From: Flavobacterium sp.
GTDB taxonomy: Bacteria; Bacteroidota; Bacteroidia; Flavobacteriales; Flavobacteriaceae
Reading direction: 5' to 3'
Assembly (NCBI RefSeq): GCF_021151785.1
Contig: NZ_JAGKWP010000121.1
Coordinates: 1-6,361 of the forward strand
Length of the DNA stretch: 6,361 nt
Below the pieces are notes generated by a model. The model made no database searches and had not been told where the DNA came from. It saw nothing but the letters and a program-made list of their open reading frames with translations. Made by a program: the position numbers and the translations under genes. Shown here in pieces: positions 1-5,618 of the stretch. Position 1 is the stretch's first letter; the number at the start of each line of letters is the position of its first letter.

Positions 1-95
1 GGTTAGAATTAAAATTAACAATACTATTCTTTTTTGTTATATTATTTAATTCAATAAAAGCTTTTCTTTTTTTCTTAAATTTCTTTTTGATTGCT

Positions 96-103
96 TACTT
101 TTG
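96..103 (+). promoter_or_regulatory. Putative -7 promoter element upstream of the DUF2130 gene
   Basis: TACTTTTG matches the Bacteroidota -7 consensus TAnnTTTG. It lies 21 bases before the ATG at 125, which would give a leader of roughly 15 bases. No TTG is seen at the usual -33 distance, so the match rests on one element. The rest of bases 1-124 is A/T-rich and shows no gene. Confidence 0.4.
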
Positions 104-124
104 AGTTCCTAAATTTTCTATTTT

Positions 125-1387
125 ATGAGTATACCTTCTTCTACTATTCAATGTCCTAATTGTGGAACTGCTATTGATGTTAACGATCTTTTAAAACATC
201 AAATAGAAGAAACATTACGTAAGGAATTTCAATCTAAAGCCGCTATGCAAGAAAAGGAAATAGCTTTAAAAAAGGAACAATTTGAAAAAGCTAAAGCCGA
301 ATTTGAAGCTAAAAAAAGACAAGAAAATGAATTGTTTGCAGAGCGTTTAGAGCGTGAAAAAAAACAAGCGGAAAGAGACATAGCTGAAAGACTTAAACAA
401 AAATTAGAAGAAGAAAATCAAGAGCGCATTGCCTTGATGAATAAGGAATTGGCAGAAAAATCAGAAAAAATTCGCGAATTGAATAAAATGGAAGCCGAAA
501 TAGCTAAATTAAATAGGGAAAAAATGGAAATGAAAGAAGCTATTGAGGCGCAGTTGCAGCGACAGTTAAACGATCAATTAATTCAAGAAAAGGAGAAAAT
601 CAGAAAGTTGGAGGAGGAAAAGAACGAACTCAAAGTGAAAGAACTTCTTAAGCAACTAGAAGATCAAAAAAAACTAACTGAAGAAATGAAACGCAAGCAG
701 GAGCAAGGCTCAATGCAAATGCAAGGTGAAGTACAAGAGTTAGCTATTGAAGAATTCATTATGCAAAACTTTCCCTTAGATACGTTAGAAGAAATTAAGA
801 AAGGCGCAACGGGTGCCGATTGTCTTCAAATTGTCAATACGCGTGAAGTACAAAATTGCGGTACCATTTATTATGAAAGTAAGCGTACAAAAGCTTTTCA
901 ACCTGCTTGGATAGAGAAATTTAAAAACGATATTCGCACAAAAAAAGCCAATATTGGAGTTTTAGTAACGGAAGTCATGCCAGCCGATATGGATCGAATG
1001 GGAATGAAAGACGGTATTTGGATCTGTACATTTGAAGAGTTCAAAGGGCTAAGCGCAGTATTGCGTCAGTCGTTAATTCAAATTAGTCAAGCGGTACAAT
1101 CGCAAGAAAACAAAGGCGACAAAATGGAAATGCTGTATGATTTTCTAACCAGTAACGAATTCCGATTACAAATAGAAGGAATTGTAGAAGGATTCAGTCA
1201 AATGCAAGCCGATTTAATAAGCGAAAAACGAGCCATGCAACGCATTTGGTCGCAACGCGAAAAGCAAATTGAAAAAGTAATTCTAAATACCACAAACATG
1301 TATGGCAATATTAGAGGTATCGCCGGAAACGCCGTTCAAGCCGTTCGTGCATTAGAATTAGACGACACCCATTCATTGGAAGACTAA
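125..1387 (+). CDS. DUF2130 domain protein: N-terminal CPNC motif, long coiled coil, nuclease-like core
   Basis: A 420-residue protein whose length and architecture are typical of DUF2130 proteins in Bacteroidota. The N-terminus carries CPNC (Cys10, Cys13), half of a zinc-ribbon-like knuckle. Residues of about 22-200 are an almost unbroken Lys/Glu/Gln-rich coiled coil. The conserved DUF2130 core follows at about 200-365: an ELAIEEF helix, GADCLQIV with Asp232, then YYESKR with Glu251-x-Lys253, and NIGVLVTEVMP. The final 50 residues are helical. The order acidic helix, Asp, ExK resembles the PD-(D/E)xK nuclease superfamily, as in the coiled-coil protein RmuC; a nuclease role is an inference and no function is established here. 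The ATG at 125 is chosen because the family normally begins just before the CPNC motif. No signal peptide or membrane segment is seen, so it is probably cytoplasmic. The next gene starts 6 bases after its stop and is probably co-transcribed. Confidence 0.9.
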   Translation: MSIPSSTIQCPNCGTAIDVNDLLKHQIEETLRKEFQSKAAMQEKEIALKKEQFEKAKAEFEAKKRQENELFAERLEREKKQAERDIAERLKQKLEEENQERIALMNKELAEKSEKIRELNKMEAEIAKLNREKMEMKEAIEAQLQRQLNDQLIQEKEKIRKLEEEKNELKVKELLKQLEDQKKLTEEMKRKQEQGSMQMQGEVQELAIEEFIMQNFPLDTLEEIKKGATGADCLQIVNTREVQNCGTIYYESKRTKAFQPAWIEKFKNDIRTKKANIGVLVTEVMPADMDRMGMKDGIWICTFEEFKGLSAVLRQSLIQISQAVQSQENKGDKMEMLYDFLTSNEFRLQIEGIVEGFSQMQADLISEKRAMQRIWSQREKQIEKVILNTTNMYGNIRGIAGNAVQAVRALELDDTHSLED

Positions 1388-1393
1388 ATTACC

Positions 1394-1945
1394 ATGGCCA
1401 CACATTTATTTTGTTTAGAGTATGTAAACAATACAAGCATACACTTCAACAGCGTCATTTTACCAGCTTTGGAACAGCTCTCCTTACAATATGGAGTAAC
1501 CAATGTTTACCAAGTTTGTGATGACATTGAAACGTTTGAAGAGCGCTTAGGAAACTTATTGTATGAAGACCGAAATTTTCAAGACTACGAATTATTGTAT
1601 TTTGTTTTTCAAGGTCAAAACAACCAACTAATATTAGATGATTATTATTATTCCTTAGAAGAAATAGCAGAATTTTTCGAAGGAAAATTAAAGGGTAAAA
1701 AAGTACATTTTGCTAATACCATGTTGCTCGATTTAGAAGAAGAAACTTTTCAATATTTTTTAGACATAACAGGCGCCCAATCCATTTCGGGTTATGTAAA
1801 TCAAGTTCCGCTTTTGAGTACGGTTTTAGATAATTTATTCTTCTCCATTTGTCAGGAATACGATGATGTAGTGGATATTGTAGAAGAATTATTTGAAAAG
1901 CAATACAATTTAGCTAAAAGTATGGGATTTCGATTACATTATTAA
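1394..1945 (+). CDS. Hypothetical protein, DUF6642-like (possibly inactive caspase/CHAT-like fold)
   Basis: A 183-residue acidic protein, rich in Phe, Tyr and Leu, with no signal peptide or membrane segment. Its outline matches what I recall of the DUF6642 family: an N-terminal FCLE strand (residues 6-9), a strand reading LLYFVFQGQ (67-75), a SLEEIAEFF helix (87-95), a strand KVHFANT (103-109), then TGAQSISGY (126-134) and a C-terminal GFRLHY. In active-looking relatives the second strand usually reads as hydrophobic-HGE and the third ends near a Cys, a His/Cys layout like caspase and CHAT proteases. Here those places hold Gln73 and Thr109, so the protein looks catalytically dead if it belongs to that family. 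Only 6 bases separate it from the DUF2130 gene, which suggests one transcript. The family assignment is from memory and moderate; that the ORF is a real gene is much surer. Confidence 0.75.
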   Translation: MATHLFCLEYVNNTSIHFNSVILPALEQLSLQYGVTNVYQVCDDIETFEERLGNLLYEDRNFQDYELLYFVFQGQNNQLILDDYYYSLEEIAEFFEGKLKGKKVHFANTMLLDLEEETFQYFLDITGAQSISGYVNQVPLLSTVLDNLFFSICQEYDDVVDIVEELFEKQYNLAKSMGFRLHY

Positions 1946-2172
1946 GCCTTTCAGAAGCCACACAAAGTATTAGTTTCTATTCTTTAGCGATTATATTAGA
2001 AACAATAAAACTCAATGAATACGCATTTCCTTAAAAGATAAGGATGAGAAATACCTTGAATACGAAGCTTGCTTAAAAACACAAAACATCCGTTATTCTT
2101 ACAAGTATTTTTATATATTTGTTTATGAGTAGGTCAATTTTTTTTACAGATTGATGTTAATTGCCATTTATT
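1946..2172. other. Intergenic gap before the galactanase gene
   Basis: These 227 bases hold no convincing gene on either strand. Visible features are a weak GTTTCTA/TAGAAAC inverted repeat (about 1970-2012) without a following T run, a small CCTTA/TAAGG hairpin (2029-2043), and a TATATTTG promoter-like box at 2114-2121. No strong terminator for the preceding two-gene unit is seen, so some read-through into the galactanase gene is possible. Confidence 0.5.
2114..2121 (+). promoter_or_regulatory. Putative -7 promoter element for the GH53 gene
   Basis: TATATTTG is an exact match to the Bacteroidota -7 consensus TAnnTTTG, 51 bases before the chosen ATG at 2173. A TTG at the -33 position is not evident, so this is a single-element prediction. 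Confidence 0.4.
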
Positions 2173-3240
2173 ATGAAAAAAATAACTCAAATAGCATATA
2201 TTATTTTTCTATTTTTTATTTCATGTACTAAGGATGAAAATAGCAGCCCAGTTACAAAGGATTTTGTATCAGCCGTTGATATTTCACAATATCCTGAAAT
2301 AGCAAGTAGCAATATATCATTTAAAGACTTCAATGGTAATCAAAAAGACTTGTTGGATTTACTTAAAGAAAATGGTGTAAATACTATAAGACTCAGATTA
2401 TGGGTTAATCCAGTAGACGAACATTCTGGTTTTGAAGAAGTAAAACAATTTTCGCAAGTATTAAAACTTAAAGGATTCAAAACTTGGTTAACTGTTCATT
2501 ACTCTGATACATGGGCTGATCCAGCTAATCAACAGATGCCATCTCAATGGGAAGGATTAAGTTATACTTCACTCAAAGACAGCGTATATAACTACACTAA
2601 AAAAGTGGTGAATCAGATTAATCCAGACTACATTCAAATTGGAAATGAAATCAACTCAGGTTTTTTGCACCCTATTGGAAAAATCAACAATCAAGATAAT
2701 TTTTTAGATCTTATAAAAACAGGATGTTTAGCAGTAAGGCAAAATTCCAGTAATTGTAAAATCATTTTACATTACGCTGGAATTCAAAATTCGGACTCCT
2801 TTTTCAGTATAGTCAAATATGTAGATTATGACATTATTGGCTTGTCTTATTATCCTATTTGGCATGGCAAATCAATAACACAACTAAAGCAAAAACTACA
2901 AGAATTGGGCAAAAACTACAATAAAAGTATTCTAATTGCAGAAACGGCATATCCATTTACGCTTGATTGGAATGATTGGACAAATAATGTTGTTGGACAA
3001 AACAGTCAACTCATTTTACCGGATTATCCAGCAACCAATGAAGGACAAAAAAAGTTTATACATGATATTAAAAGCATAATGAAAGAAGCTGAAAATGGAA
3101 TTGGTTTTTGTTACTGGGGAGCTGAATTAATTGCATGGAAAGGAAATCAAGCTACCAATGCTTCCCCTTGGGAAAATCAAGCTATATTTGATTTTAATAA
3201 CAAAGCTTTACCAGTTCTTTCTGAATTTAAAAATGAGTAA
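2173..3240 (+). CDS. GH53 arabinogalactan endo-beta-1,4-galactanase, surface lipoprotein
   Basis: A 355-residue family GH53 enzyme that cleaves beta-1,4-galactan side chains such as those of pectin. The fold is a TIM barrel, recognised from AVDISQYPEI near the start of the mature part, NTIRLRLWVNP (70-80), HYSDTWADP (109-117), IGNEINSG with the acid/base Glu159, ILIAETAYPF with the nucleophile Glu257, and FCYWGAE (312-318). The N-terminus is a lipoprotein signal: MKK, a hydrophobic stretch, and lipobox FISC with Cys18. The following TKDE fits the K-(D/E)2 surface-export signal described for Flavobacteriaceae, so the enzyme probably faces outward. An in-frame TTG at 2161 would add four residues; the ATG at 2173 is preferred because it gives a canonical MKK signal peptide. 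No SusC/SusD, beta-galactosidase or other polysaccharide-utilisation gene is adjacent. Length and catalytic residues look intact. Confidence 0.93.
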   Translation: MKKITQIAYIIFLFFISCTKDENSSPVTKDFVSAVDISQYPEIASSNISFKDFNGNQKDLLDLLKENGVNTIRLRLWVNPVDEHSGFEEVKQFSQVLKLKGFKTWLTVHYSDTWADPANQQMPSQWEGLSYTSLKDSVYNYTKKVVNQINPDYIQIGNEINSGFLHPIGKINNQDNFLDLIKTGCLAVRQNSSNCKIILHYAGIQNSDSFFSIVKYVDYDIIGLSYYPIWHGKSITQLKQKLQELGKNYNKSILIAETAYPFTLDWNDWTNNVVGQNSQLILPDYPATNEGQKKFIHDIKSIMKEAENGIGFCYWGAELIAWKGNQATNASPWENQAIFDFNNKALPVLSEFKNE

Positions 3241-3310
3241 TAAACTAGATATTCACGTGCAGTAACTTTTTCTCTAACTTTGGTTAAGAAAAAAACACCC
3301 ATTAAAAAGC

Positions 3311-3343
3311 AAAACCTCCTTTAAAACAATTAAAAGAGGTTTT
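3311..3343. terminator. Hairpin between convergent genes, probable bidirectional terminator
   Basis: Arms at 3311-3324 (AAAACCTCCTTTAA) and 3330-3343 (TTAAAAGAGGTTTT) pair at 13 of 14 positions around a 5-base loop. It lies 70 bases past the GH53 stop and about 100 bases past the stop of the FrnE-like gene. Read on the minus strand, the stem is followed by a T-rich stretch, so it should serve the minus-strand operon best; on the plus strand the T run is only the four bases closing the stem. Confidence 0.65.
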
Positions 3344-3444
3344 ACAATCACACATTTTCTAGAATACTAAAAAAGGCATTCAACACGTTTTTTAGCTTTT
3401 TCAAAAACGAATGAGCATTCTATCGTCAAAACAATAAAATACGT

Positions 3445-4152
3445 TTAACAATTTCCTTCTATATCGCAGCTCTCACCTGAAAGAGTCGATTTTTCCATAG
3501 TAGAGGCTTTCCATTTCGAATGAATATCACGCAAGGCTTCTAAAAACGTTTCAGGAGGTAAGGCCCCACTAAAACTTATACTGTTAAAAGCCACAAAAAA
3601 AGGAACACCGCGCAATCCATATTGTCCGCCTAACTGAATATCTTGATTCACGGCTTCACCATAAGCATCAGAATAAAGTAATTGTTCCACTTCTTCTTTT
3701 GGTAAACCAACCTCAACAGCTAGGGTAAGTAAAGTATCTTTATCACTAATATTTTCACCTTTAACAAATACGGCTTCAAACAAACGATCTTCTAGTGCAT
3801 GAGTCAGCTCTTTTGATTTTGCAAATTGTAAAACACGATGTGCATCATAACTATTAGCCCATTTCATCTGGTCTAAATTAAAAGTAATACCAGCATGTTT
3901 TGCCATTTGTGCCACTTGCTCATTCAATTGTTTGGCTTGTAAATAGTCCATATTTTTATGATTAGCTAAAGCCTGATGGGCATCAATCGTTGCATCATAT
4001 TGTAAATAAGGCGCCAGTTGAAAACTATGCCATTGAATTTGAATATCATCCTTATGTTCAAATCGTGCTAGTGCTTCATCTAAATTGCGTTTGCCAATAA
4101 AACAAAAAGGGCACAGCATATCTGACCATATATCTAATCGTAGTTTTTCCAT
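3445..4152 (-). CDS. DsbA-family protein, FrnE-like cytoplasmic thiol-disulfide oxidoreductase
   Basis: A 235-residue thioredoxin-fold protein of the DsbA/FrnE group. Near the N-terminus, SDMLCPFCFIGK (10-21) carries the CPFC active site (Cys14, Cys17). The helical insertion includes WANSYDAHRVLQFA (98-111), a FrnE-type signature, and RGVPFFV (181-187) supplies the cis-Pro loop (Pro184). SGALPPETFLEAL (195-207) is the usual closing helix region. A second cysteine pair, Cys229 and Cys235, sits at the very C-terminus as a CX5C; an extra C-terminal pair (CX4C) is known in Deinococcus radiodurans FrnE, where it takes part in redox activity. No signal peptide is seen, so it should act in the cytoplasm. 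It starts 3 bases after the stop of the HxlR regulator gene and must share its transcript. The likely role is thiol-disulfide exchange under oxidative or electrophile stress; the natural substrate is unknown. Confidence 0.9.
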   Translation of the reverse strand: MEKLRLDIWSDMLCPFCFIGKRNLDEALARFEHKDDIQIQWHSFQLAPYLQYDATIDAHQALANHKNMDYLQAKQLNEQVAQMAKHAGITFNLDQMKWANSYDAHRVLQFAKSKELTHALEDRLFEAVFVKGENISDKDTLLTLAVEVGLPKEEVEQLLYSDAYGEAVNQDIQLGGQYGLRGVPFFVAFNSISFSGALPPETFLEALRDIHSKWKASTMEKSTLSGESCDIEGNC

Positions 4153-4155
4153 AAA

Positions 4156-4521
4156 TTATTTTTTGTTTAATTCTTGTTTGCGATGGTAAATTCCCCATTC
4201 AACCATTTTATCTAGTACTTCATTTAATTTTTTTGCCGATTCAGAAAGCTCATATTCCACAATAACCGGTGTGGTATCATACACTTTTCTCAAAACAATA
4301 CCGTTTAACTCTAATTCTTTTAATTCTTTAGATAACATTCTTGGAGTTATTTTACCAATGTTCTTTTGAATTTCAGTAAAACGTTTCTTTTCAAATAATA
4401 ACGAACCAATAATAGGTAATTTCCATTTCCCATTAATAACATTTAAGGTATCATTTACGGCAAGCACATAATCAATTGGACATCCAACACCTGCTTTTAT
4501 ATTAGGAATTTCCATTTCCAT
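4156..4521 (-). CDS. HxlR/DUF24-family transcriptional regulator, single-cysteine, QorR/YodB-like
   Basis: A 121-residue winged-helix regulator covering the whole HxlR domain: GVGCPIDYVL at the N-terminus, INGKWKLPIIGSLL (29-42), RFTEIQKNIGKITPRMLSKELKELE (47-71) as the helix-turn-helix, and the wing through VIVEYELSE (86-94). Cys14 is the only cysteine and sits just before the first helix, where redox-sensing members such as YodB and QorR carry the cysteine that senses diamide and quinones. This suggests oxidation to an intersubunit disulfide. The gene is divergent from the quinone reductase gene and lies directly upstream of the FrnE-like gene, 3 bases apart. Palindromic GTATAC sites fill the divergent gap, so it probably represses both directions, including itself. 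Two ATG codons (residues 1 and 3) could serve as start; the first is given. Confidence 0.92.
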   Translation of the reverse strand: MEMEIPNIKAGVGCPIDYVLAVNDTLNVINGKWKLPIIGSLLFEKKRFTEIQKNIGKITPRMLSKELKELELNGIVLRKVYDTTPVIVEYELSESAKKLNEVLDKMVEWGIYHRKQELNKK

Positions 4522-4572
4522 GGCGCTTCATTTTACTTGATTTCTAAAAACAAAGGTCTATATTAATTGTTA

Positions 4573-4608
4573 AGTATACAAGAGTATAGCGCTATACTTT
4601 TGTATACT
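4573..4608. promoter_or_regulatory. 36-bp near-perfect palindrome, probable HxlR operator
   Basis: The left arm AGTATACAAGAGTATAGC (4573-4590) and right arm GCTATACTTTTGTATACT (4591-4608) are reverse complements at 17 of 18 positions with no loop. Each arm holds two GTATA-type half sites whose starts are 10 bp apart, one helical turn. This fits a dimer-binding operator, possibly for two dimers side by side. It lies in the 146-bp gap between the divergent regulator and quinone reductase genes. Because the regulator is encoded next door, it is the likely ligand; this is inferred, not shown. Confidence 0.75.
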
Positions 4609-4628
4609 AATATATTTTGTATACTAAT
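4598..4628 (+). repeat. 14-bp direct repeat extending the operator array
   Basis: TTTTGTATACTAAT occurs exactly at 4598-4611 and again at 4615-4628, a 17-bp period. The first copy is part of the large palindrome; the second adds a further GTATAC site closer to the quinone reductase gene, next to its likely promoter. Confidence 0.75.
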
Positions 4629-4634
4629 TAAAAG

Positions 4635-4642
4635 TAATTTTG
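4635..4642 (+). promoter_or_regulatory. Putative -7 promoter element for the quinone reductase gene
   Basis: TAATTTTG matches TAnnTTTG and lies 25 bases before the ATG at 4668. A TTG at 4617-4619, inside the last GTATAC repeat, could act as the -33 box, although the 15-base gap is shorter than usual. TACTTTTG at 4595-4602 is a second match, buried in the palindrome. In either case the operator array covers the promoter, which fits repression. Confidence 0.45.
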
Positions 4643-4667
4643 ATTCATAATTTTAAACGTTAAAAAA

Positions 4668-5534
4668 ATGATATTAATAACAGGAGCAACGGGTCAATTA
4701 GGAAACGGAATACTCAACTTTTTAGAAAAAAAAGGAAGACTAGCTGAGGTTGCAATTTTAGTAAGAGACGCTTCAAAAGTAGCACATTGGCAAGAAAAAG
4801 GTGTAAGCATTAGAGTAGGAGATTATCATCAACCCGAAACATTACAAAGTGCATTAAAAAACATCAATCAAGTGGTATTAATCTCATCAAATGATTTTAA
4901 TGATAGGTTAAAACAACATAAAAATGTAGTAGATACTGCCGTTCAAAACGGAGTACAGCATATTTTGTATACAGGTGTATCAATGAAATCTATCAATCAA
5001 TCACCACTTAAACCTTTATTAGAAGATCATTTTCAAACAGAAACATACATAAAAGAGAGTGGCTTAAATTATACTTTTTTACAACATTCTTTGTATGCCG
5101 ATGTAATAACGATGTTTTTAAGTCCTAATCCAGTGGAAACAGGTGTTTATTTTCCTGCTGGTGAAGGAAAAGTTACTTTTGTTGATCGATTAGAATTAGC
5201 CGAAGCTATTGCAAATCTTCTAACCACAACAGGGCATGTGAATCAAACGTATAAAATGACTAATGTAGTAGCTTATTCCTTTGCAGATGTAGCAACTTAT
5301 TTAAGCGAACTAGCAAATAAAACCGTTGCCTATATCAATCCAAGTGAGCAAGAATTTCAAGCAGCTTTGCATAATATTGGATTACCAGATGCAATCATAC
5401 AAATGTCTTTAGGCTTTGCAGCTGGAATTAAAAATCAGGATTTTGAAGAACCATTTACTGATTTAACTACTATTTTGGGTAGAACACCTCTTGACTTAAA
5501 GTCTTATTTAAAAAAGACCTATTTTAATTTGTAA
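4668..5534 (+). CDS. qorB: NmrA-like NAD(P)H:quinone oxidoreductase, QOR2/YtfG type
   Basis: A 288-residue atypical short-chain dehydrogenase that aligns over its length with Escherichia coli QOR2 (YtfG/QorB). It begins with the dinucleotide-binding loop TGATGQLG (5-12), followed by ILVRD (30-34), whose Arg33 suits NADPH. Further family features are VVLISS (69-74), QHKNVVDTAVQNGVQHILYTG (83-103), LEDHFQTETYIKESGLNYTFLQHSLY (118-143), the AGEGKVTFVDRLELAEAIANLL region (164-185) and GLPDAI (238-243). Members reduce quinones with NADPH and are thought to limit quinone toxicity. The protein is soluble and lacks a signal peptide. The gene is divergent from an HxlR regulator, the same pairing as qorR and qor2 in Corynebacterium glutamicum. 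Its ATG follows an A-rich leader and a clear terminator closes the transcript. The exact substrate is not provable from sequence; general NAD(P)-binding protein is the fallback call. Confidence 0.88.
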   Translation: MILITGATGQLGNGILNFLEKKGRLAEVAILVRDASKVAHWQEKGVSIRVGDYHQPETLQSALKNINQVVLISSNDFNDRLKQHKNVVDTAVQNGVQHILYTGVSMKSINQSPLKPLLEDHFQTETYIKESGLNYTFLQHSLYADVITMFLSPNPVETGVYFPAGEGKVTFVDRLELAEAIANLLTTTGHVNQTYKMTNVVAYSFADVATYLSELANKTVAYINPSEQEFQAALHNIGLPDAIIQMSLGFAAGIKNQDFEEPFTDLTTILGRTPLDLKSYLKKTYFNL

Positions 5535-5540
5535 AGAAAC

Positions 5541-5570
5541 GGCTGTCTTTTTTAGACAGCTTTTTTATTT
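5541..5570 (+). terminator. Intrinsic terminator of the quinone reductase gene
   Basis: A GCTGTC/GACAGC stem (5542-5547 with 5555-5560) around a T-rich loop is followed directly by a run of six T residues and further T-rich sequence. It begins 7 bases after the stop codon, a textbook position. Confidence 0.9.
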
Positions 5571-5618
5571 TTAGGGCATCTCAACTTTTTTTTATAGATT
5601 TACCCTAAAATTGAATTC

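Noticed and set aside
1970..2012. GTTTCTA/TAGAAAC inverted repeat considered as a terminator after the DUF6642-like gene
   Set aside because: The stem is only 7 bp with a loop of about 20 bases and no T run follows, so it does not meet the usual form of an intrinsic terminator.
2017..2064. Repeated TGAATACG octamers in the gap before the galactanase gene
   Set aside because: Two 8-bp copies about 40 bases apart can arise by chance in such AT-rich sequence, and no further copies or symmetry support a regulatory role.
2154..2240. Short ATG frame overlapping the start of the galactanase gene in another frame
   Set aside because: It ends after about 25 codons, has no recognisable content, and overlaps the signal-peptide coding region of a well-supported gene.
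3386..3409. CGTTTTT/AAAAACG inverted repeat considered as a second terminator for the FrnE-like gene
   Set aside because: The stem is nearly all A-T and no stronger extension exists; the hairpin at 3311-3343 is a much better candidate.
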